Positions 11,540 to 22,854 of a DNA stretch of 64,000 bases are shown here, piece by piece. A model generated the notes under the pieces. It made no database searches. It had not been told where the DNA came from and saw nothing but the letters and a program-made list of their open reading frames with translations. A program made the translations under genes and the position numbers. The DNA comes from Podocnemis expansa (taxonomy: Eukaryota > Chordata > Testudines > Podocnemididae), in NCBI GenBank assembly GCA_007922195.1, contig ML681998.1, forward strand, positions 13,369,921 through 13,433,920. Reading direction: 5' to 3'. How positions within the stretch are numbered: the stretch's first letter is position 1; each line of letters opens with the position of its first letter.

Positions 11540-11850
11540 TAGCTGGAATGGATAGCTCATAAACAGAGCGGAAAGAGAGGCACTTGCACAAATGCAAGGA
11601 GCGGGCTGTTCCGTAACCGTTTCTGAGGGTGGATAAAGGAACTGAAGGGGATCAGGGTCGGGGCCATATATAAAGCCGTGGGAGTGGCCAGAGGGGGCGT
11701 TGGCCACCGACCCTGCTCTGACAAGCTAGGGAAAAATGTTTCCAGCCATTTGAGCGCTGCAGCACGTAGACATCTAGAACTGAATGATGCAAGCAGTGCT
11801 TGAAGAAGAACTGTTTTGCCTGATGGTGAAACTACTAAGCAAGTTACCAT
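11540..11850 (-). repeat. right inverted terminal repeat of the DIRS-like element
   Basis: Reverse complement of the left terminal repeat. Includes 'ggccatatataaagcc', matching the left repeat's TATA-like stretch on the opposite strand. Confidence 0.7.
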
Positions 11851-11870
11851 TCCTCAAAAAACCAGGTGAA

Positions 11871-12427
11871 AGATATTCCAAAGGCATGACTTAAAATGCC
11901 ATTCCAGTCATGATCTCACCTGTTAGAGAACTGAAGTTGTGGAATATATTAAGTCTCTAATTTCTTGTTCTATTTTAATTGGGACAATTACTGCTGCTTT
12001 TTCTGTTCTCTTTTTAGTATGGCCCATGAGGAATCTCAAGCCATCTCCAAGCTTATTTTATGTAGGTGTATTTCAAAACTCTTATTCAAGCCCATGCAAT
12101 GGAAAGAGAAGTTCAAAGGGAAAGGAGGAAGACCAAGTTAGCAGACATTAATAATGCTACCTTGCAACCATTAAAAACCTCAATTTGTCAAAGCTGTCAC
12201 TTTCTGATTTCCCTGTTTATAAATCATTTGTATTAATGAGATCCTATACATATAGGAGATTGGATTTTAGCATCTGAAGCTATGTTGCCATCATATAGAT
12301 TTTTTTTCCCAGTCTTATTTATGAGTCCAAAGCTTGGGGGAAGAAATGTATAAAAATGTCCTCTAAGAGTATTTGGGAAAAGGCGAGCAAGCAAATTCTG
12401 AGCTCAAATCTCAGTCCCTAGGTTCTT
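11871..12427. other. unique sequence
   Basis: Nothing recognisable. Confidence 0.4.
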
Positions 12428-12547
12428 CTAGCCACAAATCTTCCTTATCTCTCCATCACAGTGGAATTGCTTTCAGCCTGCTTCTTCCAGTGCAGTAGGA
12501 CTGTAGCAATTCCACTGTGATGGAGAGGTAAAAAGATTTGTGGTTAG
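12428..12547. repeat. hairpin-forming inverted repeat, 120 bp
   Basis: The left arm (about 12430-12471) and right arm (about 12506-12547) are complementary, with a 23-bp perfect core that includes 'ccatcacagtggaattgct'. Outer arms share 'ccacaaatctt' with one 1-base offset, and the loop is about 33 bases. It may be a very short foldback transposon or the hairpin of a small-RNA precursor. Confidence 0.75.
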
Positions 12548-12683
12548 CACAGAGCCATGAGGTTCTCAGTGAAGCAGTGGTTCTTTGAGGGGACATAGAG
12601 AACAAGGGGAGAGCTGGAGGAAACACCACTATGTGGAGCCTCCAATCCTTCCTCCCTCAGAAGAAATGGCAATGGATCTAGAG

Positions 12684-12894
12684 CAGGTGTCTCAAACTCA
12701 CAGCCTGTGGGCTACGGCCCCTAAAGTTATTTCCTGCAGCCTGCAACAACACTATCATTATCAATATTTGCAATATCATTCCATGAAAAGGTTTCAGTGG
12801 TACAGCCCCTGGGCTAATGTACTAGTCCTCCTGTGCCCCTTATGGTGATTTGAGTTGTACTAGTCCTCATGTGGATTTGAGTTTGAGATTCCTG
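12684..12894. mobile_element. hAT-like element, family 'CAGGNGTCTCAAACTC'
   Basis: Left end CAGGTGTCTCAAACTC, right end GAGTTTGAGATTCCTG (inverted). Flanking octamers atctagag (12676-12683) and acctagag (12895-12902) differ at one base. Same family as the element at 31900-32087. Confidence 0.85.
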
Positions 12895-14726
12895 ACCTAG
12901 AGACGACTCTAGCTTTTAGAGGAAACCCTAGTCCAACTGAAATCAATGGGAATTTTGGCTCTGAGGATAATGAAAGTTCATTGGCAATGGATTTACTCCT
13001 CAAAGTGGAGAACAGAACAACTTCACTTCCATTCTGAGGTGTGGGGTGAAGACTCCTCTCCTTTCCCTCATGAAGTTTCCCAATCTTAGCTGTTATGGGA
13101 CTGGGCACTGTGGCAGAAGTAGGGTCACTGTAAATTTATGCTATGCTACTCATATATTCCTGTCAGAAGCTGATCTTGCTAATGAAATACTTTGACTCAC
13201 TTATTCCAGAGGGGCACATCTGGAAAGGTGTAGAGCACCAGAATTCCCAGTTGGTTCAACAAGTGTTGCTGGTGCCAACACTGGTTGGGAAATGACTCGA
13301 AAAGAAGACACCTGTTTCTACCTGCTGGCAAACACATTCATTGAACACCAACAACTACAATCCCAAACACACTGGTGAGAACATTAACATTTGGTTGTCT
13401 TCCTTTATTAAATTTAAAATGTCAAATTTATAATACCAGTAAATCCTACATATTAATGGTGATCCCATTAGATAGACTTTGCCTCAGGAATTGAACTATC
13501 CAGTTTGATTTTTTCTGTGTTTAAGTAAAGAGCTCTTTTTTAACAAGGAATAATAATAATTACAATGCCATTAATAGCTACAGAGTTATAGTTATGATGT
13601 GTGAATGTGTTTTTCATATGACACTCTTTTCCTAATGGCTTCTAGGTTTTTAGCAAGATATAACTCAAAGTACCTATTGTTCTTTAAACAGACCAGTGGT
13701 GTATTGACTTAATAAATGTATTAGTTAAATTAATTGCATCAAACTAACAACAAGCAAAAAGTACACTTACATCCAAGCACCCCAAACATATCATAATAAA
13801 TAAAATAATTAAAGGTAGTTAGGTTTTTTAAATGAAAAACTTTTTGTCTAAAAATTGCCTTTTCTAAAATGGAACCCACCTACCGAACCCTCAAAGGTTA
13901 TTTAAAAAAAGTCATTTTTTGCCAATGTTTTGTGGCTTTTTAAAATCAAGATATTTATTTAAATTTGTATTAGAAATACTATCAAAACAGTCATCAAAAT
14001 ACCCAGTGCCTTTGCCCTGCTCACGGCCACCAGTCACTGGGCAGCCCCATGGCCCTGGCAGTGAAGTTTGCACCAGTGCTAGGTGCTAAGGTGGGCAGGC
14101 CTCAGAAACAAGTGGGTGGGACCTGGCCCATCTGGGCCTACCCTTGGCTATGCCCTTGGATTCTAGGGCAGTTAGTTGTCTATTCCATGACTGCCAAGTC
14201 CAAGTCAAGCTCTAGGAAGATCCCTCCCTTCTACCTCCTCTCCCAGCAATAGAAAGGCAAAAAAGCAAACACAAAACACATAGAATTCAGTTACAAGAAG
14301 TTCTATTGAAATATATTTTAAAATAGAAGCTGTATAGATCAACCCCATCTTTAATTGCAGGATTGTATGTATTTAAGTGCTGATTAAGCAAATTTTGCAC
14401 CTCAGCTGGAAGATATAATACTGGCTGTTCCTACAAAGATAAACAGCTCAGCACACTGATCACAAATGTCAAGCATCACCACTTTATATTGACATTTGCA
14501 ACACTGAACACATCAGTGAGAGAAAGAAGGGAAACTGGTAACATCATTCAGCTCACATCCTTACATAGTGATCCACATCAAAGGCACCTTTAATCACTAG
14601 TCAGTGAAATGGCTAGCCTGTAACACAAAACGAATCACATTTCAGAGTCCATTGAGGTCTGTCACAGCTTCTGGCAAATCAAGAGGAGAAAGATGAGGTG
14701 GCTAGCATATCTTTACAAGTGATCCC
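12895..14726. other. AT-rich sequence without recognised genes
   Basis: No coding exon, RNA gene or clear mobile element is visible. The short frame at 14049-14252 has no recognisable similarity. Confidence 0.4.
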
Positions 14727-14903
14727 AAGTTCCAGAGGGGCAGCCATGTTAGTCTAGTCCAGCAAAACACACAAAAGATCTGGTGGCACTTTTAAAGACT
14801 AACAGATTTATCTGACAAAGTGGGATTTTCTCCCATGAAAGCTCATCCAAGAAATAATTTTTTTAGTCTTTAAAAGTGTCACCAGACTCCTTGTTTATAA
14901 CAC
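14727..14903 (+). mobile_element. palindromic retroposon, copy 2 (short)
   Basis: It begins 'ttccagaggggcagccatg', continues through 'gttagtctagtccagcaaaac' and the arm 'ggtggcacttttaaagac', then turns back through 'gtctttaaaagtgtcacca' to 'gactccttgttt'. The loop contains the 'aaagtgggattttctccc' block found in the other copies. No convincing target duplication is seen. Confidence 0.7.
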
Positions 14904-15054
14904 TGATGACTCAATCTACTAGCATCCACAAAGCTTTAACCGCAATCTTCTATAATGATTTATTAATGTGATGTGATTAATGATTCTACCAGGATAGGAA
15001 TACAAACATCATGATTATCCTCACTGTTAACATGCCTGAAGAGGAAAAATCAGA

Positions 15055-15135
15055 GATCATAGAAGATTAGGGTTGGAAGGGATCTCAGGAGGTCATCGAG
15101 TCAAACTTGCTGCTCACAGCAGGAACTTCCCTTCT
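15055..15135 (-). mobile_element. CR1-type LINE 3' end fragment
   Basis: Contains 'gggttggaagggatctcag' and 'gaggtcatcgagtcaaact', the diagnostic end of CR1-like LINEs, in minus orientation. Only about 80 bp remain. Confidence 0.75.
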
Positions 15136-16132
15136 GGGCGCTCTGGCTTACAATTTACCACTTTGGGGATTTCTGATAATGCACGCACATAATGCACAGA
15201 TTTCACAAAGATTCCAAAACAAATCACTCTTTACTCTAGACAGCACAAGAACTACACATGCCTAGACAAAAAGACAAATCACCTATGCACAGACCATGCC
15301 CCATTTACCGCACCATTCTTGAGTGTTCTGGGCTTAGGTGAGGCTCTTTTAAGGAACTCAGGATCCCCATTCCTGCATATGATGCCTTTTCCAGATCATG
15401 AAGTCTCTCTCTTCCTCTGCAGCCTGCTTTTCTGCTTCTGCTTCTGGTCTGCTTGAGCTCCCTCTCCCTCTCTTTCTCACTCACTACATGGCCAATGACA
15501 GACCCTTTCTCTAACCTCCTGTTTCTTTTGTCAGGTCCCTGCTTTCTTGATCAGTCTCATCATGTGATCCAAGTTTCCCACCAAGTGATACATTGTTTAC
15601 TTACCACCCCTATGGAAGTTCAGACTTTGAAAACTGATTAACCTGGGTGGCAGCCATTTCTTCATTCCAGGGTTCTCCCTTTGAATGGCTATGTCTAATG
15701 ACCCTTCACTGTTAACGCTGAGCCAGGTGCAAGAATTTCTGCCATTTCCTGTGGGCTTTAGCTCAACGTGGAGTCAAATGAAAACTAAGAAGGAAGACAA
15801 GCCCCACATTCAACATGGTGTTCAGTTTGCCATGTGACCCACACACACAGAGAGTCCCTAGTATCAAACAGAATTCATAAGCTGTACATAGGCAGATTCC
15901 CCTAAACTGTCACACCAGCTAACATCTGTATCTTTCTTGCTTGGATAGCACCATTTTCCTTCTCTAAAACTTAGTGGTGAAAAATGCAGTAAGAGTTTTC
16001 TGTGTCTGTCTGTAAATAAGGACTGGAAAGTGTGATTCTAGGTGTCATTCAAGAACAACCAGCATTGTATATTGGTTCTGTGATACAAACTTTGTTTTAT
16101 TGTTGCTTCGCATTGCAAACGACTTTTGTGCA
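15136..16132. other. unique sequence
   Basis: No gene recognised. A pyrimidine-rich stretch at 15400-15500 has no further structure. Confidence 0.35.
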
Positions 16133-16445
16133 CTCCTTAAATCTGCAAAACACTGCAGTTATAACAGACTCACATCTTATATGTGACCACCTCAGAGATA
16201 AAAAAGGAGCCCTGTGGAAATTTTAAAGACTAACAAATGTATTTTATTTTATTTTATTTTATTTTATTTGTTAGTCTTTAAAAGTGCTGCAGAACTCTTG
16301 TTTGTTTTGCTGAAGTAGACTAGCACAGCTACCACTTTGGAACACCTCAGAGATGATACCTTTGGTAATGAAGCAGCATGCATACTTATTAATACCTCTT
16401 TCACTCTAATAACAAGAAACGTCATTTCTCTTTTCTCTTCTACAG
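16133..16445 (+). repeat. diverged duplicate A, interrupted by a retroposon
   Basis: Sequence around 'acagactcaca', 'cacctcagagatga.acctttagt' and 'tctagtaacaagaaa.gtcatttctc' also occurs at about 18755-18911. After removing the 143-bp insertion at 16200-16342 the two copies align over about 155 bp. Both end in an identical pyrimidine tract plus ACAG, after which similarity stops. Confidence 0.7.
16200..16342 (-). mobile_element. palindromic retroposon, copy 3, with 12-bp TSD
   Basis: Flanked by perfect copies of cacctcagagat (16188-16199 and 16343-16354). On the minus strand it starts 'ttccaaagtggtagctgtgc', passes 'tcagcaaaacaaacaaga' and the arm 'gcactttttaaagac'-like block, turns in an (AAAAT)n loop, returns through the complementary arm and ends in TTTTTT. 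The duplicate at 18810-18821 carries the same target site without the insertion. Confidence 0.85.
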
Positions 16446-16734
16446 GTCTTATCAGAAAAGAGCTTGCTGGTCCATGCTGCACAGTCCACAGCACTCAGAC
16501 TGTTCCCAGTTACAGTATATATCTGCAAGAGAAGAGCAGACCAAGAGCAACAGGAGAGGAAATTTTGTGTGTGTGCCCTAAATAGGCTGAGCTGGTTTGA
16601 GGTCTTAACAGAGGCAGCAGCAAGTCTGACTTTAAGAATCTGAGCAGTTCAGACACAGTCCATTAGGGAAACTTGTGGAAGGTTCATTTTGCTCTGCAAA
16701 TCTTAAGCCCCTACTTGATTCTCAGTATAAAATC

Positions 16735-18160
16735 ATAGAATCATAGGGTTGGAAGGGACCTCATGCGGTCATCTAGTCCAACTCCCTGCCAAAAAAGCAG
16801 GACCACTCTCACTAAATTATCTCAGCCAGGGTTTTGTCTAACCGAGTCTTAAATATATCCAAAGATGGAGAGTCCACCGCTTCCCTAGATAGCCCATTCC
16901 AATGCTTTACCACCCTCCTAGTAAGAAAGTTTTTCCTAATATCCAACCCCAACCTCAACCTCCCCAGCGGCAACTTGAAACCATTGCTCCTTGTAATGTC
17001 CTCTGTTACTACTGAGAACAGCCAAGCTCCATCCTCCTTGGAGCATCCCTTCAAGTAGTTGAAGGTTGCTATCAAATCCCCCCTCAGTCTTCTCTTCTGC
17101 AGGCTAAATAAGCCTAGATCCTTCAGTCTTTCTTCACAGGTCTTGTGCTGCAGCCCCTCAATCATTTTTGTTGCCCTGCCCTGGACTCTTTCTAATTTGT
17201 CCATGTCCTTTTTGTAGTGGGGAGCCCAAAACTGGACACAGTATTTCAGATGTGGCCTCACCAGTGCCAAATAGAGGGTCACGATCACATCCCTTGATCT
17301 GCTGACAGCACTTCTTCTGATGCAGCCCAGTATGCCATTGGCATTTTTGGCAGCAAGAGCACACTGTTGACTCATATCTAGCTTCCTATCCACCATGACC
17401 CTCAGGTCCATTTCTACAGTGCTGCTACTTAGGTGATCAGTGCCCAGCCTGTAGCAGTGCATGGGTTTTTCTGTCTGAAGTGCAGGACTTTGCACCTGTC
17501 TTTGTTGAACCTCATGAGATTTCTATTGGCCCACTGCTCCAGTTTGTCAAGGTCTCCCAGAATGCTGTCCCTGCCCTCCAGCATGTCTACCATTCCCCCA
17601 GTTTGGTGTCATCCACAAACTTACTGAGTGTCTAATCTATCCCACCATCCAGATCAATAACGAAAATGTTGAACAGAACTGGCCCCGGGACCAACCCCTG
17701 GGGCACACCACTCGTTACTGGTTGCCAACTAGACATGGAGCCATTGATTCCTACCCACTGAAACCATTGATCTAGCCAGTTCTCTATCCATCTTACAGTC
17801 CACATATCAAACCCTTACTTCCTTAAGTTGCTGACGAGAATGCTGTAGGAAACCATATCAAAAGCTTTGCTAAAGTTGAGGTCTATCACATCAGTGGCTC
17901 TTCCTGCATCCACAAATCCAGTCATCTCATCATAGAAGGCAATGAGGTTGGTCAGGCATGATTTACCCTTGGGAAATCCATGCTGTCTCTTCCTGATCAC
18001 TCTATTTTCCTTCAAGTGTTGCAGGATGGATTCTTTGAGAACCTGCTCCATGATTTTTCCAGGGATTGAGGTGAGGCTGACAGGTCTGTAATTCCCTGGA
18101 TCCTCCTTTTTCCCTTTCTTGAAGATAGCTGACACAACCTTACTTCCAGGCACTTTAACA
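16735..18160 (-). pseudogene. CR1-type LINE, 5'-truncated, ORF2 remnant
   Basis: The minus strand encodes the reverse-transcriptase half of a CR1 ORF2 and its 3' end. The fragment 18153-17815 has the RT fingers/palm entry (FKKGKKEDPGNYRPVSLTS, QHGFPKGKSCLTNL, then a Lys-Ala-Phe-Asp motif with an upstream Asp). Between 17700 and 17600 the frame is disturbed, but a VPQG-like block and an FVDD active-site box can be read. The fragment 17495-16812 is the C-terminal part ([48 protein letters not shown]). The 3' end at about 16735 has the 'gggttggaagggacctcat' signature and short 'atcatagaatcat' repeats. Frameshifts and truncation make it inactive. The encoded function was target-primed reverse transcription of its own RNA. 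Confidence 0.9.
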
Positions 18161-18754
18161 TGTTAAGCTCCACAAGCATGCAGGCTGATTGTGAACACTT
18201 GCTAGGGGAGCCAGGGCAAGTGGGGACTTTTGTTTGTGGGTGCTATTGTATCTTTGTTTGCAGCTGACAAAGCACTAGAGGAAAACAGAGTCCCTTTTTG
18301 ACAGAAGCCCCATTGGAGGAGGCCTTATCCGCATCTCCAAGAGGACTGGAGTTTATAGATCTTCCTTTGCATATTCAGGCTTCATCATGGACAACTTCAG
18401 CAGACAAATCTTTCCTACTTATATGAAACAAATAAATGCTCCAGAACTGTTCCTAATTATTCTGAATGAAGCAAGAAACTTCAGGGCAAGGTTGATCAAC
18501 AGTTCAGAAGCTGCTACAAATTAAATGTTTGTGTTTTTTGCAAACTCATTTTGAACGGAATCCAAAGAAGATAAGGACAATATCCAGTTGGAATGGATCT
18601 GATCCCTTGTGCTGTCAAGTTCAGGAAAGACTAACTGATTTTTTTTGTAAGTACCTGCCAAGAGACATTTTCCCTGAGTCAGGTACAGGGCTGCCATTTG
18701 TGTAAACAGCAGTAGAAGCATTTATATTTGTGACGAGATCTTTTGGGGTAAGAA
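18161..18754. other. unique sequence
   Basis: Nothing recognisable. Confidence 0.35.
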
Positions 18755-18911
18755 TCTCAACAGCCCAAAATGCTGCAATTGCCTGACAGACTCACACCAC
18801 ACATGTGCTCACCTCAGAGATGACACCTTTAGTGACAAAGCAGTATGAATACTATTGATACTTCTGTAGCTCTAGTAACAAGAAATGTCATTTCTCTTTT
18901 CTCTTCTACAG
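18755..18911 (+). repeat. diverged duplicate B with empty retroposon site
   Basis: Matches 16133-16445 without the inserted retroposon; cacctcagagat occurs once, at 18810-18821. It ends with the same 25-nt pyrimidine tract and ACAG (18887-18911) as copy A. Confidence 0.7.
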
Positions 18912-21357
18912 TTGAAGTACTGAGTGTGCTCACAGGGCTCTACAAAACAAATTAGCGGCTGTTCATGAATCCCTAATTAAACTGCTGTTAACATTCATAT
19001 ACAAATTACATATGCCCTTTGCTCTTTCAGAAAATTATCAACATGCCCGTTGTTGCCCAACCAATTCTGAAAACTTCTGACTATGTGGAACATAAACATC
19101 TCAATCAGGGTAGTCTCCCAATCTTGTTCCCTGTGAAGATTATCTGAAATGGCAACCTTTGAGCAGCAGCCAGATGAGACTAGATGAGAGCAAAGATTAG
19201 AAAGAAACCACGGTGCTTTCTTTGACTATTATCAGCATTAGATGCTTTCTCTGAAAATGGCTGAGATCTCTCCAATTCTCTTCAATGCTGGCCTCTCAGA
19301 AAACCTTTTGCAACATGGGTCATAGGATTTCCTCTCTTCTCATAACAATGTGGGAATTGGTCAGCTCAGTAGGCAGAACTTGCCATAGCAACTAGTGTAC
19401 TAAAGGAAGACAAAGGGTCCTGCTCTATATTTGCAATAGACTGGATTTGGATTGGGTGTTGGCAAGAAACCTGTGCTGATGCTGGCCCAGTGGATTCAGA
19501 TGAGGTATCAGGCTACAGATGGAGGAGAAATCACATTCAGTACTACAAGGCAAAAACTGGATGATGTGACTAAACATTTTGAAAAAGTAGCTATGATAAA
19601 AATCCAAGTGCACAGAAAGAAAGGGGCATTGGCAGCAGATTTGGCAATTGAAGATTCAGCAGTAACTTGACCATCCTCATGGTGGGAAGTTGCTTTTAGA
19701 AGTCATTCCAGTGGCAGTGGTCAGTCAGGGCCAGCAACAATCAATAAAAGCTAATGCAAAGTGACGGTAGAGCATCCAGCAGCAGTAGTCAGATTTTGGT
19801 CTGCTAGGGAGGAAGCTCAAAGCCTGGTAATAAAAACGAATGGTCAGAAATTAGTTCTAGAGTAGGGGCTCTTGTGTGCCAAATTGGAAGATGGTATGGA
19901 TAGTACCAAGAGATACAAAGAAGGATGTCTTGGCCTGAGTACAACTATGGAATGCTTATAGGCTGCTGCAGATGGTAATCCTACTACTAATATCTGTATC
20001 CCATTGTTGAAATTATACTGTGTTTACATTGTAAACTTTTCTGATTGTGTGGTTCACTAAACAGAAGAAGAAGCATTAATTAAGGTGTAGTGCTCATCCT
20101 GCACACAGAATGGCCCACTGAAAGCAAATGAAGCTTTCAGTAGCATCAAAAGTCAGAGACCTTTCTAGTACATTCCTCCCCACAGATGTCGGTGAGTCCG
20201 GGAAGTGGGGGGCCTCTACATGAACTCAGCTGGGATTCTGCACATGAACCCATCAGCTTGGATTCTGCTGTGAAGGGGGGTTAAAATCCCTGACAAGGAG
20301 AAACTAGGATCTTCATGCTGTCTGAACTCTGAGGGGCAAAAATTCCTAAACATCAGCAAGAGATCCCAATGCTGCTCACATGGCTCAGCCATAAAGGCCA
20401 TGCAGAGCTACTTCTTATAGAAGCTTATATTAGCTTTTAAAACCTAAGACTGTAATTCATTTGTGTGTGTATGTTTCCTGTTTTAACTTTGTAAATATTT
20501 CTCAATTCTTTTCTTAGTTAATAAATCTTCAGTTCATTTATTGCAGGCTTGGCTACAGGCATTGTCTTTGGTTTGAGATCTAAGTACAAATGACTTGGTG
20601 TAAGTTACTAGTCCTTTGGGAGTGGGAGTAATCTGAATATTTTTGGGATTTTGAGGGTAAAGTGACCACCTATCACATAGTCCAGCTTGCCTGGGTGTCA
20701 AGTTACCTGCCAGCAGGTTTGAAAATTTGAGGATCTTGGGGGGCAATTACTGCACAAGTGGGGCACACTTTAATCTTTATTAAAAGGGGTGTTGATGTCA
20801 AGTGGGTGATGGGGAGTGTATGTGTGTGGTATTTGTCACAGTTTCTTTACAATGGAGTTTTTGTGAAATGTCCAACTTTGTGGGGTGCAGCAGGTTGGGA
20901 GGCAATGGGGGTTCTCAGCTAAAACTAACCTAACCAACTTATTTAAAAGATATTTTGACACCATATAAGGAAAGAGGGGGTTACCATATAATTTAGTGTG
21001 AGGCAGTGACAGCAAAGGGCGAAAACCAGTGGGGAAGGCAGGGGTTTCAAGGTGGGCACAGAGGGGACAGAAGGGGGGCTGTGGGAGTGGGAAGGAACGG
21101 GTGGCGGAACAGCAGCTGCAGGAGCTGCAGGGAGCCGGTGGCGGGGGGCGTGCAGCAGCGAGCGGGAGCGGAAAGCCGGCAACCGCAGGAAGCGGCTGCA
21201 AGGGGGGTGCGGCAGCGGGGGAGCCGGCAACAGGCAGGGAACAGGGAAAGGAGCAGAGGTAGAAAGAAGCAGCAGCTAAGGGAAGCCACAGGAAGCTGGA
21301 GGGAGCCGGCAGGGAGCCGGTGGGGAGGAAAAGGGGGGTGCGGTGGTGAGAGGGAGG
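18912..21357. other. no supported gene
   Basis: The 72-residue frame at 19452-19670 and others have no recognised family. From about 20990 the composition becomes G/A-rich, with frames in both strands that are low-complexity. Confidence 0.35.
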
Positions 21358-21586
21358 CTGCAGGGAAAGGAGGGACCATGGGGAAAGGAGCTGGAGGCAG
21401 CGGCAAGAGGGGGGGCTGCAGGGAAAGGTGGGACCATGGGGAAAGGAGCTGGAGGCAGCGATGAGAGGGGGGCTGCAGGGAAAGGTGGGACTGTGGAGAA
21501 AGGAGCTGGGTGCAGCAGCAAGAGGGGGGCTGCAGAGAAAGGAGGGACCGTGGGGAAAGGAGCTGGGGGCAGCGGGAAAAATCGGG
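21358..21586. repeat. 57-bp minisatellite, four units
   Basis: The word 'ctgcagggaaagg' (last unit ctgcagagaaagg) starts at 21358, 21416, 21473 and 21530, giving periods of 57-58 bp. Each unit contains 'gggaccatggggaaaggagc' or a close variant. Because 57 is a multiple of three, both strands stay open, which explains the apparent 213-residue Pro/Leu/Ser-rich minus frame. Confidence 0.85.
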
Positions 21587-22683
21587 GCACACAGGGGTTG
21601 GAAAATAAAGCTGGGACAAGGAAGATTTGGGTGAAAAAGATTTATTTAGTTCAGGGGAACCACAGGGGGGAACAAAACAATTTAGCAAAACAACTCTAAG
21701 GATTACAAACCAAAGGGAACAATCTTACAATCTAACTTAACACTTCTAAGGTTTACCAGTTAAACTAACAACAATGTTGCAACTCACAATGATACTTTTA
21801 AGACAAGTTCAAATGATTTAGAGGGAAAGGGATACAACAAGTGATACAGAGCAGCGGCAAATAATTAGAGACACAGGAGCTTCTTTAAACAGTACAGAGT
21901 GAAGCAGCAAGTAAAAAAAAGGGGGGGGGGGAAGGAGAAGGTAAAAGACACAAACAAACCTGTAGAGCTAAAAGAGAGCAGTGTCAAAACAGCAGCAAAA
22001 GGTGGAAGAACTTTATTTCAGAGAGCTGCAGGGGCAGGCTCTTACCGATCCCAGCAGCAGCAGCAACAGCATTACAGGCAGGAGAGAGAGAGACTCATTA
22101 CTTGGCCAGCAGTTTCAATCGTGGTACACTCGGGGAAGAGCTCGTGAGCGGAGGAGGTCAGTGTCTGGGTGATCAGGCCAGGCAGGATGTCAGGAACTGT
22201 CCTGCCTGAGCCCCCCAAACTCTGAGCTTTTAAACTGTTTTTCCCGCCAGTTCCCTGATTACAGGGAATGTGGGGAACAAAGGTGAAGTGAGTCATGTCT
22301 TCAGTATTCCAAAGATCTTGCAGTTAGGCAGGGCCCACCTACGCCAAGCCCTATAGAGACAATGGGGTGTCAACGGCCATCTAGTTAAGTTTAAGGGGCC
22401 ATCTAGTTAAGTTGAGGGGGCCATCTGCTCCCCTTACATTCTTTACATGCTTAAGTTGTGGCCCGGGAGGGGCGGCCATCAAATCAATTCAATGAGCAAC
22501 GAACATCAAGATAAACTGGAATGCCCAAAGGGACTGTCTGTGACTCTACAGTAAGAATGTATAACACTTTAGGAGTTCTCATTTGCTATTGGATCTGTGA
22601 AATCTAATTATAGAAGATGCAACCAGTTCTGGGTCTCTGCCCAACTTTTTGACAGTCCACCCTGAGGTTGACACTCATGGTTG
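21587..22683. other. unclassified, possibly repeat-derived
   Basis: A-rich and G-rich tracts (including 9 G in a row near 21920) and a 'cagcagcagcagcaacagca' stretch near 22052-22071. No ORF with a recognisable domain and no terminal repeats could be placed. Confidence 0.3.
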
Positions 22684-22854
22684 CAGGGCTATAACTACAG
22701 CAGGGCTTTGCCCCCAGGTGCACCGGAGCAGCTCCATTGAGCTGCTCCATTAAAGGGTGCATTCCTCACCATTCACCCCTGGTGCCAGCCACTGTAAGGG
22801 GTCCATTCCAATCAGCATGTGCCCCAGGCACTGGATTCCTTAGTTACGGCTCTG
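22684..22854. mobile_element. small hAT-like element, family 'CAGAGCC'
   Basis: Begins CAGGGCTATAACTAC and ends TAGTTACGGCTCTG, inverted. Flanking octamers catggttg and catgtctg match at 6 of 8 positions. Related to 11203-11381. Confidence 0.7.

Larger units (their letters stand above)
6893..11870 (-). mobile_element. DIRS-like retroelement with inverted terminal repeats, decayed
   Basis: About 300 bp at the left end (6893-7210) reappears inverted at the right end (about 11540-11850): both contain 'cattcagttctag.tgtctacgtgc', 'ccctagcttgtca', 'ggccactccc' and an ATATATA/TATATA box-like stretch. Between them, on the minus strand, lies a gag-like region (about 11211-10060). Inverted termini plus this type of gag fit a DIRS (tyrosine-recombinase) retroelement better than an LTR element. 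I could not recognise reverse transcriptase, RNase H or recombinase in 7250-10050, so the interior is deleted or too mutated. A small hAT-like element sits inside at 11203-11381. Alternative: two solo repeats in inverted orientation around unrelated DNA. Confidence 0.55.

Noticed and set aside
19452..19670. Possible processed pseudogene with a 'QWIQMR' stretch reminiscent of ribosomal protein L39
   Set aside because: Similarity is limited to a few residues; there is no start, no poly(A) tail and no target duplication. It is likely to be chance.
21006..21688. Long Gly/Arg-rich plus and Pro/Ser/Leu-rich minus frames
   Set aside because: They follow from G/A-rich low-complexity DNA and a 57-bp tandem repeat whose length is a multiple of three.
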